A stretch of 64,000 nt of DNA from 4572-13 sp964594065 (GCA_964594065.1 CAZQKX010000013.1:1-64000), one strand, 5' to 3'; numbered from the stretch's first letter, positions 35,801 through 43,851 are shown. Program-made: numbers and translations. The notes: a model not told the origin generated them from the sequence alone.

Positions 35801-35979
35801 AAGGATTTGTGCCGATCTTAACGAGCGGCAATCTCAACACACAGGGCCAATGGAGCAAAGCGCTTGCCGCAGGCGAAAAGAAGCTCGGTAAAGGCAAACT
35901 ATGTGTTTGTCAAATTGACCTGGCAGGCAGAATAAAAACAAATCCAACCGCCAGGCTCTTCGCTCAGAGATTATTGTGA
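32857..35979 (+). CDS. GH2 family glycoside hydrolase (beta-galactosidase-like)
   Basis: A 1040-residue enzyme. A jelly-roll sugar-binding part (about 100-260, LFICFKGVDYKAQVYVNGHF), immunoglobulin-like part (DMRLWELESPWLYQLQVRLL, FGMRSFKI) and barrel (LRLRGANTMGHEQ) follow the GH2 order. Acid/base Glu 527 lies in SYINEP and the likely nucleophile Glu 617 in CGEFGSEG. The C-terminal 250 residues are not recognised. There is no signal peptide, so it should act in the cytoplasm on imported oligosaccharides unless the first residues belong to a leader. Start GTG 32857 has AAGGAA at 8 bases. It follows GH97 by 81 bases and ends convergent with the ThuA gene. Confidence 0.8.
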   Translation: MSLNRSNRKTQINDVFSEIADKRAEYREQNLYVPQPPKLPNKNIDARGLDPKAVFKPAKKINDAAGLAKELQKQRKKYAKFMANLAPALKSKRQQICLDTFDWRRQTKQDLKDAGFAQAGKGKWKKVAIPHYGEPLGKATTYYRTTFTLTAKQIKVGALFICFKGVDYKAQVYVNGHFLGSNEGFFNPFEYDFTDHAVAGKNTLLVKVDNDFVQNGSEDESGRKLDGDKIYAATGPGYDDPQRGWHHCPPGMGIYNDVYIDIRSRTTISDIFVRPLVETCSAQAWLEISHCDLEPKDVTVELSLFGQNFKRTIFKNIRYCPECKSELGLGDDLQYAKQRAAGTLGNPVKIQMGQGNNYLRVECEIPDMRLWELESPWLYQLQVRLLDSAGKVLDTGKQHFGMRSFKIDAESQPKGKIIFNGRPLRLRGANTMGHEQQCVAKKDFDQLRDDILLAKICHMNYLRLTQRPVQQEVYDTCDKLGLMVQTDLPAFGAMHRSQFTESLRQVHVMTRFVRSHPSVVLLSYINEPMPNSCNKPHRNISRDELTDFFTMANLAVKQLHPDIAVKPTDGDYDPPAPGLPDRHCYTTWYNGQGVELGMLNKGFWQPTKPGWHYGCGEFGSEGLDPVSLMKETYPASWLKKEKGGWNPDKIIQQQCGLFHYFFYDTPDATMEDWVRASQAYQAWATRFMTEAFRRDNRMVSFAIHLFIDAFPSGWMKAIMDCRRHPKKAFFAYRDALAPLLANIRTDRFQFYANETIRLEAWVCNDQTQVDKSLQLHYQFEIDGKPFMAGRQKAHVQSCQSSFQGFLKAKAPKVTERKTMTARLALVGPKGKVINDTVVELEVFPKTQWKYEGNVFVLSRANTKAVQLCNELSIKPHVLGQKSENADVILIDDFLKYEKKKSLILKAVKNGAKAIFLEMPPGSCAIGPETIEIKESSFNPLHFASRKTDHESVDGFKPNDFRYWYDAELDRITPLLNTTFQAKGFVPILTSGNLNTQGQWSKALAAGEKKLGKGKLCVCQIDLAGRIKTNPTARLFAQRLL

Positions 35980-35981
35980 AC

Positions 35982-36019
35982 AGTAAACTACAGCGGGTTA
36001 TCATCCGTAGTAGTTTACT
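35982..36019. terminator. Inverted repeat between convergent genes
   Basis: AGTAAACTAC (35982-35991) and GTAGTTTACT (36010-36019) form a perfect 10-bp stem with an 18-base loop spanning both stop codons. It has no T run, so it may stabilise 3' ends rather than terminate on its own. Confidence 0.45.
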
Positions 36020-37007
36020 CTGCGATCACTGCGACAGTTTCGCTTAGTTTTTGTTTTGGGACAGGTATGGTGACGGTTCCGGTTGCCGCCCATTCAGTGC
36101 CTCGCTGCAGTGTGATCTGGAAGCCTAATCCTTTCATCTGGTCGACATAATGGCCGTAAATTGTATGGAATACCCTTGACTTGTGATAATCGATCACCAT
36201 GAGGCCGGGTTCCTGCTCGCCCGTTCCGTTATCTTTTTTGTCAGAAAAAGAGCTGGCCAGGACCGTTACGTTTTCCGCAGGGCCGCGCAGTTTGCCATAT
36301 ATTTCATCTTTAACGTGCAGCCATTGTTGAGGCAGGCCTTTCATGATCGGGTGGTCCGGCTCGTGACAAACAACGAGTGCTTCAACCTGCTGGCCATGCG
36401 TACCGCCATATCCCGGAGTGTTGTCTTGTATCCATTGACCCTCTCTGAGTCTGAGCATCGGACCGGCGGTTTTTTCATTACGGCCGTTCCAGCCGCCAAC
36501 GCCAATCATTTTGTTGTATTCGGCCCATTTTGGAAACGAATTATCAGCTGCATGGATCACGACCAGGCCGCCGTCCTGCTGCATATACGTTTCGAAATCT
36601 TTTTTGACTTTTTCCGGCCAGGATTGACCGTTATAGTTGCTGACGATGACATCATATTTTGTGAATTGAGGATACCATTGGCTCCATTGGTCGCGGTTGA
36701 TCTTGCTGTATTTCGGTGCTTCTTTTTCCCAAAGCTTTACCGCTTTTTCCCAGGCAGCCACCTTAGCCGAATCGTTTTTGTCTTCTTTTCTAAGCTTTGG
36801 TTTGCTGGGGGGGCTTTGGGGGCTGGTACAGACTTCGACATTGAACCGGCCTGTGTTTTCCAGTATTTCTTTTATAACCGGTGAAGTTTTGGCCCAGCTG
36901 TGATTGTTTTGGCCATCGATCAGCAGTACATTAAGTTTTGGGTTTTCTGCATACGCTGATATGCAGCAAAATGCAAACCCAAGAGATGCAATCATAATAT
37001 GTTTCAT
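36015..37007 (-). CDS. Secreted ThuA-like protein
   Basis: A 330-residue protein with a signal peptide (MKHIMIASLGFAFCCISAYA) and a ThuA/trehalose-utilisation-like fold related to class I glutamine amidotransferases: LNVLLIDGQNNHSWAKTSPV at the start, YDVIVSNYNGQSWP, GGLVVIHAADNSFPKW and GTHGQQVEALVVCHEPDHPI. Planctomycetes encode many such proteins next to Gfo/Idh/MocA proteins; they are linked to sugar derivative metabolism but the reaction is unclear. ATG 37007 with GAGGA upstream is preferred to 37028. The small upstream segment MNRRGLTM resembles the leaders of the GH117 and beta-helix genes. It follows the oxidoreductase gene by 97 bases on the same strand, so the pair may be one operon. 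Confidence 0.75.
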   Translation of the reverse strand: MKHIMIASLGFAFCCISAYAENPKLNVLLIDGQNNHSWAKTSPVIKEILENTGRFNVEVCTSPQSPPSKPKLRKEDKNDSAKVAAWEKAVKLWEKEAPKYSKINRDQWSQWYPQFTKYDVIVSNYNGQSWPEKVKKDFETYMQQDGGLVVIHAADNSFPKWAEYNKMIGVGGWNGRNEKTAGPMLRLREGQWIQDNTPGYGGTHGQQVEALVVCHEPDHPIMKGLPQQWLHVKDEIYGKLRGPAENVTVLASSFSDKKDNGTGEQEPGLMVIDYHKSRVFHTIYGHYVDQMKGLGFQITLQRGTEWAATGTVTIPVPKQKLSETVAVIAE

Positions 37008-37104
37008 AGTCAGTCCTCTTCTATTCAAATGTGTTGCGATAAAAAAGTCAAATTCTGTACTTCATTGGCCAAAGCTTGCCTTTGATATTCATATTTTCTA
37101 TAGA

Positions 37105-38433
37105 CTATACCTTAGCATTTTTGTAATCACGTCTTGAGCCGGTCAGCCATTCCGGATTGCATGAGCTGTCAGCAAAAGTATTTGTTTCAGGATTCCATTT
37201 GATTTCCTGCGCTTTATGGTATGTCATGTTCAGCAGGTGGCAGCAGATTGCAGTCCGAGCGCCGACAATCTCGTTGGCAATTGGTTTTTTACGGGTTTTC
37301 ATACACTGAAGGAAATCACCGGAATGTCCTTTAATGTTCTTTTGCAATCTGATCGTGGCGTCTTTGAGGAAATTGTCTTCGACATATTTTAATTTGTGTC
37401 GAAGTGTTCCACCATCTTCACGTTTAGTGAATTTGGCAATCGTTTTCCCATCCATTTCGAAATTGAATTTCCCGCGGTCAACCTGAATTATGCCGTTTTC
37501 ACATTTGAACGTAATAGCAATACCACTTGTATGTTCTACCTCAAGGCCATTTGCATAGACAAGTTTGGCACCATTACCCGCTTTGGGATTTTTGGGCGGT
37601 ACAGCTTTAACAGGACCGCTATTGTCCATATCCAAAGCCCACTGGACAATGTCAAGATGATGAGCAGCCATATCGGCCAGCCAGCCGCCGCTGAATTCCG
37701 TGTAGCGACGCCAGAGTGGGAAGTGATCAATTATGCCGCGCGGACATACGAGTGAGTTATAAGGCAATTTGGGTGCAGGTCCGAGCCATAGATTCCAATT
37801 CAGGCCAGGTTCCATTGGTTCTTCCGGAAGGTCGTAAGGCCTTGAAGGACCGCCAAAGCTTGTCGTAATGCTTAGCACCTTGCCGGCGGTCTCATTACGT
37901 ACAAGTTCAGCGGCAATTCTGAATTCATTGGTGGATCGCTGCCATGACCCGGTTTGCAGGACACGGCCGGCTTTTTCAACTTCGCGCATAACTTCAACTG
38001 ATTCAGCCATGTCATGGGTCAGGGGTTTTTCGCTATAAACATCTTTGCCGGCACGAACCGCATCAATGATTTGAGTTGCATGCCAGTGGTCAGGTGTGGC
38101 GATGACAACCGCATCAATATCATCACGCGCGATCAGGTCTTCATAGTTTTCATATGATTTGCATATCGCTTCGCCATGCTTTGGATTTTGTTTGTAGAAC
38201 TCATTGGTCAGTTTAGTGAAATGTTCGCGGCGGTTAGTATCTACATCGCTAACTGCAACAACCTGGGTGTTATGCCTGAAGTTATTCAACAGGCTTGCGC
38301 CCATCCTGCCTGCGCCGATTAGGCCTGTACGGATGCGATCATTCGCTAAGGTATTGGCGATACTTAACGTTGACGGCAGTATAAATGGGACTGCCATGGA
38401 GCTTTTCAGAAAAGATCTTCTTGTCGTTTTCAT
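37105..38433 (-). CDS. Gfo/Idh/MocA family oxidoreductase with Tat-like signal
   Basis: A 442-residue NAD(P)-dependent sugar oxidoreductase type protein. The N-terminus TRRSFLKSSMAVPFILPSTL is a twin-arginine-type signal, so export in a folded, cofactor-loaded state is likely. The Rossmann part follows with RTGLIGAGRMGASL, IDAVVIATPDHWHATQIIDA and YSEKPLTHDM, where the Lys of E-K-P is the usual catalytic residue. The C-terminal dimer domain is complete. Together with the ThuA-like gene downstream it probably modifies sugars released by the glycoside hydrolases. RBS is AGGA at about 8 bases before ATG 38433. Confidence 0.85.
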   Translation of the reverse strand: MKTTRRSFLKSSMAVPFILPSTLSIANTLANDRIRTGLIGAGRMGASLLNNFRHNTQVVAVSDVDTNRREHFTKLTNEFYKQNPKHGEAICKSYENYEDLIARDDIDAVVIATPDHWHATQIIDAVRAGKDVYSEKPLTHDMAESVEVMREVEKAGRVLQTGSWQRSTNEFRIAAELVRNETAGKVLSITTSFGGPSRPYDLPEEPMEPGLNWNLWLGPAPKLPYNSLVCPRGIIDHFPLWRRYTEFSGGWLADMAAHHLDIVQWALDMDNSGPVKAVPPKNPKAGNGAKLVYANGLEVEHTSGIAITFKCENGIIQVDRGKFNFEMDGKTIAKFTKREDGGTLRHKLKYVEDNFLKDATIRLQKNIKGHSGDFLQCMKTRKKPIANEIVGARTAICCHLLNMTYHKAQEIKWNPETNTFADSSCNPEWLTGSRRDYKNAKV

Positions 38434-38804
38434 ATATGTCCTTTTATAGAATCAGGTTATATCGTTTTCGGGAAATATACTCCAATGTATATTATGTATA
38501 ATGTTAACCTTGCAGGCAGGTTCATCATATTATATTATTTACAAGCGAATAATCAACTCTATCCTTCAAAAAGTTAACATAGGATTAAAAAATAGCAATT
38601 ATATGCAGTAAATCCTCTTATAGCTTTTACTAAGTTTATCATCGATTTTATACTTGAACAGTTATATTTAGAATGGATAATGCTATCCAAAACATGTAAC
38701 ATCTTAACTTTTGCAGGGGTATGTTAGACACGACAGATCAAATATTTAGCCACCTATTACCTTCTGAAAACTGGGAAAGGACAAGGAGAAAGCAGGGCCG
38801 CCTT
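38434..38804. other. AT-rich spacer between divergent genes
   Basis: AT-rich sequence between the divergent oxidoreductase and GNAT-YoaP genes; promoters for both should lie here. Apart from an upstream extension of the GNAT frame to ATG 38721, nothing specific was recognised. Confidence 0.4.
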
Positions 38805-39617
38805 ATGAAAACATCTGACAACGCCAAGGCAGACGTCCGGATAGTCGAGATGACAGAAAAGGATGCGGGAAAAGTGCCGTTGTGCGGGCACACAGATCCG
38901 AGCAAAGAGGCCTACCGACACAAGTTCCAGTGGATAACCAAACGCATGTCCGAAGGGTTGAAGGCCAGGATGCTTAGCACACCAGACGATGGTCTCGCAG
39001 GGTATATCGAGTACATACCGGGCCAGCGTGCATGGAGGGCCGTCAGCGCTGCCAATTACATGTTCATACACTGCATATACATGGAGAAGAGGTACAAGGG
39101 CAGAGGTTATGGCACACTCCTTATTGAGGATTGTGCCAGGGATGCCAGGAAGGCAAATATGCATGGTGTGGCAGTTGTAACACGCGAGGGTACCTGGATG
39201 GCTGGAAAGGAATTGTTCCTTAAGAATGGGTTCGAGGAGGTTGAGAAGGCACTTCCGGATTTTTCACTGCTGGTGAAGAAATTTAAGCAATCCGCTCCAA
39301 CACCGAGCTTTAAGGGGCAGTGGGATAAGAAGCGAAAGAAATTCGGTAAGGGCCTGACGATCATAACCTCCGGCCAATGCCCTCATAACGCAAAAATGGT
39401 TAACGACATTGCTGAAATAGCAAGAGACAGATACGGAATAGAACCAAGAATCGTCGAGTATAGAAGTTACAGGCAAGCCCAGAACGCACCGTGGCCCTAT
39501 GCCGTAGCCGGCGTGCTGTACGATGGCAAACTTGTCGCTGACCATACCATAAGCGGCAGGAGATTTCAGAACATCATGGAAAAGGAAATAGGAATAGACA
39601 CCAAAAAGAGATGCTGA
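38805..39617 (+). CDS. GNAT acetyltransferase with C-terminal YoaP-like domain
   Basis: A 270-residue protein. The GNAT part (about 10-165) has MFIHCIYMEKRYKGRGYGTL, the acetyl-CoA-binding R-x-x-G-x-G motif, and WMAGKELFLKNGFEEVEKAL. The second part (about 175-270) begins LTIITSGQCPHNAKMVNDIA and resembles the YoaP domain, which pairs with GNAT in a family of unknown substrate; the Cys of SGQCPH is likely functional. The frame extends upstream to ATG 38721; ATG 38805 starts where the family-like sequence begins, but neither has an ideally spaced ribosome-binding site. It is not clearly part of the polysaccharide functions. Confidence 0.75.
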   Translation: MKTSDNAKADVRIVEMTEKDAGKVPLCGHTDPSKEAYRHKFQWITKRMSEGLKARMLSTPDDGLAGYIEYIPGQRAWRAVSAANYMFIHCIYMEKRYKGRGYGTLLIEDCARDARKANMHGVAVVTREGTWMAGKELFLKNGFEEVEKALPDFSLLVKKFKQSAPTPSFKGQWDKKRKKFGKGLTIITSGQCPHNAKMVNDIAEIARDRYGIEPRIVEYRSYRQAQNAPWPYAVAGVLYDGKLVADHTISGRRFQNIMEKEIGIDTKKRC

Positions 39618-39671
39618 TTTGAATGGATCAGACAAAAGGAAAGTTCCTTACACCTTTATTTATCCCTCCTG

Positions 39672-40118
39672 TCAATCAGACAGGACTAAAAATACTATAA
39701 ATGAAAAAACACCAAAGAATATTAAGGTCCAGATTGAAAGCAAAATAAATGAAATTTTATCTTCATATTTCTGGTGTTTTTCTAAGCATGGTGTTTGTGA
39801 AATTAAGTCAACTATTTCTTTTCCGGCTTCTCTTCGAACTTTATGCGAATGGTTTTTTGTTTTTTTCCACAATTGAAAATGATGAATTTGGATATAACGA
39901 TCGATTTTCAAGCCTACATATAAAAAGCATAAAGAAATAAATATAAAAGTGATAACAAAAGACAGCAAGAGGATTGCAATCGGCAATGGATACTTCTTTA
40001 CCAAAGGAAATCCTACAGTTATCGTTATTGTAATGGGTGCGATAAATATCCAAAATGGAGGTGTTTTTTCGCCATCAGAATAATGTTTTCTTTTAAATAA
40101 CATAAACCTTCTATCCAA
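39672..40118 (-). CDS. Hypothetical membrane protein, 148 residues
   Basis: Unknown family. Two membrane segments near the N-terminus (PPFWIFIAPITITITVGFPL and LPIAILLLSFVITFIFISLC), a charged cytoplasmic-type loop and a third segment at the C-terminus (FILLSIWTLIFFGVFSFIVF). It overlaps the preceding gene by 8 bases, so the two are translationally coupled, and a third tiny membrane protein precedes them. AT-rich. A small membrane complex is possible. Confidence 0.55.
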   Translation of the reverse strand: MDRRFMLFKRKHYSDGEKTPPFWIFIAPITITITVGFPLVKKYPLPIAILLLSFVITFIFISLCFLYVGLKIDRYIQIHHFQLWKKTKNHSHKVRREAGKEIVDLISQTPCLEKHQKYEDKISFILLSIWTLIFFGVFSFIVFLVLSD

Positions 40119-40452
40119 TCATACTTATCCTTCTTATGATCGCAATAGCAAGCACGACAAACACAATGGAGGTTATATAGAAAAATAACGACAATATAAA
40201 CCACATCGCAGAACGATGGATTTTAAATAACAATAAATCTAACATATCATTACCGGTTTCAAGCGGTTCTTTTTTATAAAAAGTCAAAAATGTTATATTA
40301 TTACATCTTATCGCTTTGTATATTTCTTCTTTATGTTCCTCATAAATAAGTTTTAATTTTCTTTTCAGGAAAAAATATTGAATGCCGTTGATAAGGCTAA
40401 TTACTAAAATCCAAGAGCAGAATATCAGAAGTTTAAAAAAATCACTCATCAT
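40111..40452 (-). CDS. Hypothetical membrane protein, 113 residues
   Basis: Unknown family. One N-terminal membrane segment (LLIFCSWILVISLINGIQYF), a charged middle with EEHKEEIYKAI, and a C-terminal segment (FILSLFFYITSIVFVVLAIA). Its last 8 bases overlap the next gene and its first 11 overlap a 36-residue membrane protein frame, which indicates one coupled operon. Function unknown. Confidence 0.55.
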   Translation of the reverse strand: MMSDFFKLLIFCSWILVISLINGIQYFFLKRKLKLIYEEHKEEIYKAIRCNNITFLTFYKKEPLETGNDMLDLLLFKIHRSAMWFILSLFFYITSIVFVVLAIAIIRRISMIG

Positions 40453-40552
40453 TCACACTCCACTTTCGCTTAACCTTCAACACGCCAAAGCCAAGTATAA
40501 GCAATACAGGGTAAATTAAAGGAATTTGACCTGCCGATGATAGACTGAGCAT
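40442..40552 (-). CDS. Tiny single-span membrane protein, 36 residues
   Basis: ATG 40552 opens a 36-codon frame with one hydrophobic segment (IPLIYPVLLILGFGVL) and a basic KVKRKW tail. AAAAAAGG precedes the start. The stop overlaps the start of the 113-residue membrane protein by 11 bases. The arrangement is typical of coupled genes, but the small size leaves doubt. Confidence 0.45.
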   Translation of the reverse strand: MLSLSSAGQIPLIYPVLLILGFGVLKVKRKWSVNDE

Positions 40553-40578
40553 ACGTTCTAACCTTTTTTAAACCGTCA

Positions 40579-41907
40579 TCATCCGTTTAAAGTCCACCCG
40601 GGACGGTACTTTCGTTTGAGCAGGTCATTGGCTTCGGCGCTGTCGATAACGCGGCCGGTTTCGCCGTCGTATTCGATCTTTTTGCCCACGCGATAGGCCA
40701 CCAATCCCAGCAGCAGCTGCTCGATCATCATTCCGCCATAATCGAAATCACACGAGGTTTTCAGGTCGCCCTTGCACGCACGGATCCATTCCTCGATAAA
40801 TTGTCCCATCGGCGGGGTCAGGTCCTCTTCTTTTCGCGGCGCATAATAGGTCATATCCGCCTGGTTGCCGAAGGGGACGATGATCCGGGAGCTGAAATCG
40901 GTAATGATAAATCCCCGGCTCCCTTTAAACATCGCGCCGTGGCCGATCTTGTTCAGATCGATATATTTCTTCGGCGGATGGGGCATCGATCCGCCCTGAT
41001 GCCAGTACACGCGAATGCCGTCCCGCCAGTCGTTGGCCGGATGTTCAAAGCACATCTCAAGTTTAACCGGTGTCACGTCGGGATGAAACGCATCGCCTTC
41101 GGCCCGTGCCGACGTCGGCAGCTTTGCATCGATCGCGTTCCACGCCAGGTCCATGGTATGGCTGCCCATATCCCCGACCTGCCCGGTGCCGAAGTCCCAA
41201 TACATGTTCCACTGCAGGCAGTTGGCGCCTGACCTGCCGGAGAAATAATCCGGGTTGTACGGGTGGAACGGGGACGGCCCGATCCAAAGATCGTAATGCA
41301 GCGTCTTGGGAATCGCACCGGCCGCCGGCGGGTAGCCGGGCTTATGAAGCTGGCGGTTGCCCCAGGCGCGCACATTGTGCAACTGGCCGATCGCACCGTC
41401 ATGAATGAGTTCGCGTACCCGCTCGAAATTCGGATTGGAATGGCGCTGTGTGCCGACCTGGGTGGCGAGTTTGTGTTTGTTCTTCAGATAGGTCCGGCGC
41501 ACCAGGCGGGCTTCCTCGACGCTGTTGGCCAGCGGCTTTTCGCAGTACACATGCAGTCCGCGGTTCATCGCCCAGTTGGCGATAAAGGCGTGCGTGTGGT
41601 CGGGCGTTGCGCACATGACGGCGTCAATGTCCTTTTGCTCCAGGCATTTACGCCAGTCGACATAGTGTTTGGCGTTGGGAAACCGTTTGGCGGCAAACGC
41701 CAGATGTTCCTCATCGACATCGCACAGGGCAACGACGTTTTCTTTGGCGATCGTATCATAGTATGCTTCGGCACGGCCCCAGACACCAATAAGAGCGATA
41801 TTGAGCTTGTTGCCTGGTGCGGTTGCCCCTCGCAGTGTTCCGCTGGGAAGAATAAGCATTCCGGCTGACGCCGCCGCGGTTGATTTGAGAAAAAGTCGTC
41901 GATCCAT
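40579..41907 (-). CDS. Gfo/Idh/MocA family oxidoreductase with Tat-like signal
   Basis: A 442-residue exported dehydrogenase-like protein. MDRRLFLKSTAAASAGMLIL is a twin-arginine-like signal. LNIALIGVWGRAEAY is a modified Rossmann glycine loop, followed by VVALCDVDEEHL, IDAVMCATPDHTHAFIANWA and YCEKPLANSV with the catalytic-type Lys. The C-terminal part (YWDFGTGQVGDMGSHTMDLA, GKKIEYDGETGRV) is typical of the planctomycete subgroup. It is only distantly similar to the protein at 37105-38433. Its gene is GC-rich while the small membrane-protein genes beside it are AT-rich, so they may have been inserted. Substrate unknown, probably a sugar. Confidence 0.85.
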   Translation of the reverse strand: MDRRLFLKSTAAASAGMLILPSGTLRGATAPGNKLNIALIGVWGRAEAYYDTIAKENVVALCDVDEEHLAFAAKRFPNAKHYVDWRKCLEQKDIDAVMCATPDHTHAFIANWAMNRGLHVYCEKPLANSVEEARLVRRTYLKNKHKLATQVGTQRHSNPNFERVRELIHDGAIGQLHNVRAWGNRQLHKPGYPPAAGAIPKTLHYDLWIGPSPFHPYNPDYFSGRSGANCLQWNMYWDFGTGQVGDMGSHTMDLAWNAIDAKLPTSARAEGDAFHPDVTPVKLEMCFEHPANDWRDGIRVYWHQGGSMPHPPKKYIDLNKIGHGAMFKGSRGFIITDFSSRIIVPFGNQADMTYYAPRKEEDLTPPMGQFIEEWIRACKGDLKTSCDFDYGGMMIEQLLLGLVAYRVGKKIEYDGETGRVIDSAEANDLLKRKYRPGWTLNG

Positions 41908-42056
41908 AATAATCCCCGCTAAAAAAAGTGTCTTAAAACGTCCACGCTACACGATTCGATTTTTTCGATGCCGACAATCTTACCAGATTCAGCCGGAACA
42001 ATCAAGATGTCTCTTTGGGAGGACAAATGACGATTGATGATTGACGAAGGATGAAG

Positions 42057-42215
42057 CCCCGTAGGGTGGGCCCGGCCCACGCGGTTTTTAAGCAACCTGA
42101 AGCGCCAGTGCCGGGATAAAAAGCCATGTAATAATCCCTGTAGGGTAGACCATGCCCACGCGCAGGCTATTTTGTCATTCCCGCGCAGGCGCCGAATCCC
42201 GCATCGTTAATGTAC
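42057..42215. repeat. Composite dispersed repeats
   Basis: GTAGGGTGGGCCCGGCCCAC, then TTTTTAAGCAACCTGAAGCG, CCAGTGCCGGGATA, a second GTAGGGTAGACCATGCCCAC and a half GTCATTCCCGCGCAGGCGCC palindrome. No gene lies in 41908-42265. Confidence 0.7.
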
Positions 42216-42265
42216 CTTGGGGGCCCAACAGATTTCAATGAAAGAGGCCGGAGGTATTTCATTTG

Positions 42266-42658
42266 TCACTTAACTTGATTGACTCGCAAAGGTAACGAGG
42301 CGTGAACATTGCTGTCTATCACTAAATCGATTTGATAACAGCCATATTGTTTAAATTCGATTCCTTGAAGATTTAAAATGAGATTCACGACCGCCGAATC
42401 GACATTATCAGCTACCCGAACATTTATTTTGCCTTCCGGTTTTGGACCAATAGGGTTGCCGTCTGCATCAATAATAAACATCTTTACAAAATGTTCTCCT
42501 TCTTCGCTTTTTTCAAATCGCATTCGTGATACAATAGAACACAATGGATGACGAACGGGCACCTCTTTGGCGAATATATTATCAAAAACCCCTAAAACAT
42601 TTAATTTTCCCTGCTGATCCGTTGCAGCATCACATAACAAAAACGCTTCTATGTTCAT
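42266..42658 (-). CDS. Conserved protein of unknown function, 130 residues
   Basis: MNIEAFLLCDAATDQQGKLN followed by VLGVFDNIF resembles a widespread bacterial family of unknown function (possibly DUF6941). The protein is beta-rich, with no signal peptide or membrane segment. It lies 31 bases downstream of the antitoxin gene on the same strand, so it may be read with the toxin-antitoxin operon. GAGAGGATTGA precedes the start. No catalytic motif was seen. Confidence 0.6.
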   Translation of the reverse strand: MNIEAFLLCDAATDQQGKLNVLGVFDNIFAKEVPVRHPLCSIVSRMRFEKSEEGEHFVKMFIIDADGNPIGPKPEGKINVRVADNVDSAVVNLILNLQGIEFKQYGCYQIDLVIDSNVHASLPLRVNQVK

Positions 42659-42689
42659 AGTTCAATCCTCTCTTTTACGAGACGTCATA

Positions 42690-43127
42690 TCATCCATGCC
42701 GCTGATTTTCATTAGTATTAAATTCCTGTAAATTCCAACGATAAGATTCTTCAAGATGCCCCTCGAACCAAATATTTTCAGAAGTGGATTCTTCGCCTTC
42801 ATAAGCCATTGTTGAAGTCGATTGTACTTCAGGAACAAATCTTACTTCCAAGTGACACTGTAAGGCGGCTGCCAGTTTTTGTAATGTTTCGATTCGCTCA
42901 CTTTCATAATCAGTGCTTTCGAGCCTGCTAATAACAGACTGAGTTGTTCCCATGACGTCGGCAAGCTGTTGCTGTGTTAGGCCCCGCTCTTTACGCAAAG
43001 CATAAATCTGTTCCGCAATTTTTATCTTCCCACGTTCAGCTTCAATGGCTGCTAATCGCTCGGGGTCGCCCTTGATGAAAAGCTTTTCTAAAATCGCAAC
43101 TGCGTCTGTTGTTTTCTTTTTCTTCAT
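42690..43127 (-). CDS. HigA-like antitoxin with XRE helix-turn-helix
   Basis: A 145-residue DNA-binding protein. The helix-turn-helix ALRKERGLTQQQLADVMGTT followed by QSVISRLE is a clear XRE domain at about residues 42-97, with a helical N-terminal extension and a C-terminal tail. It overlaps the preceding toxin-like gene by 4 bases (43124-43127), the toxin-first order of HigBA systems. It probably neutralises the toxin and represses the operon at the dyad 43536-43555. Naming as HigA rests on order and domain type. Confidence 0.8.
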   Translation of the reverse strand: MKKKKTTDAVAILEKLFIKGDPERLAAIEAERGKIKIAEQIYALRKERGLTQQQLADVMGTTQSVISRLESTDYESERIETLQKLAAALQCHLEVRFVPEVQSTSTMAYEGEESTSENIWFEGHLEESYRWNLQEFNTNENQRHG

Positions 43128-43504
43128 AATCCAAATCCCTCTATATCCGATGAATGAGCAATCGGATCTTGTCTGAATTTCTTCAAATTTTCAACAGCCT
43201 TGTCAATCTCTTTGTCCGGAACCTTGCCCTTTTTAGTACAACCATGTGACAACAGCACGGCATTTTGCCCATGAAACGCATACAAAATGCGATAATTCAC
43301 TGTTCCATATCGAGTCCGCAATTCGTAAATGCCACGGTCCAAAATGTCAGCGGTGGGCCTGCGTAATTCATATCCCCGTCCTTGAAGTTCATTGATCACC
43401 GTAAAGCATTTAATTTGAACTTTTTCAGACTGTTGCCGCAACCAATCAACCAGTGGCACAGTGCCATCATCATCTTTGTAAATCGTAATGTCAGTTCGGG
43501 GCAT
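43124..43504 (-). CDS. HigB/RelE-like toxin
   Basis: A 126-residue protein of the phage-derived Gp49/HigB-like group of the RelE superfamily. GIYELRTRYGTVNYRILYAF is the central strand region with basic residues used for mRNA cleavage, followed by AVLLSHGCTKKGKVPDKEID, the family's KK..P..EI signature. Predicted to cut mRNA on the ribosome. RBS GGGAG precedes ATG 43504. Coupled to an XRE antitoxin downstream. A dyad inside the promoter suggests self-repression. Confidence 0.8.
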   Translation of the reverse strand: MPRTDITIYKDDDGTVPLVDWLRQQSEKVQIKCFTVINELQGRGYELRRPTADILDRGIYELRTRYGTVNYRILYAFHGQNAVLLSHGCTKKGKVPDKEIDKAVENLKKFRQDPIAHSSDIEGFGL

Positions 43505-43529
43505 TCATACTCCCTTCTGCTATCCGCCC

Positions 43530-43558
43530 TATATAATATCGCATATTTGCGATATCAA
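43530..43558 (-). promoter_or_regulatory. Promoter with operator dyad of the toxin-antitoxin operon
   Basis: The dyad ATATCGCA-TATT-TGCGATAT (43536-43555) is a perfect 8-bp inverted repeat. On the minus strand TTGATA (43553-43558) and TATATA (43530-43535) flank a 17-base spacer filled by the dyad, so the antitoxin bound here would block polymerase. The toxin start lies 26 bases downstream. Confidence 0.65.
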
Positions 43559-43851
43559 CTCAAGTTATTTTCACGAAAATATATTTTGTATATCTATATC
43601 TTCTTATTTTGCAATGCTTTACGAATTACATCAAGAAGCAATTTTTGGAAGAAAATAGCGATATATATGACCATTTTCTGCGTCCGTAGCCTAATGAAAA
43701 ATATACCTGAAAAAACGAATTTGAAAAGAAATTTCTCTAATGGCTTGTCAAAGAGCAGTTGTCAGTCCATTGTCCATGTATCAATCATGCTGTAATACAT
43801 CACCCAGGCGGACAGGATCGCCGGAGATGCGGAGCTTTTTTGCGTTCAGTC
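43559..43851. other. AT-rich spacer
   Basis: AT-rich sequence upstream of the toxin-antitoxin operon. No reading frame or repeat could be supported. Confidence 0.4.
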
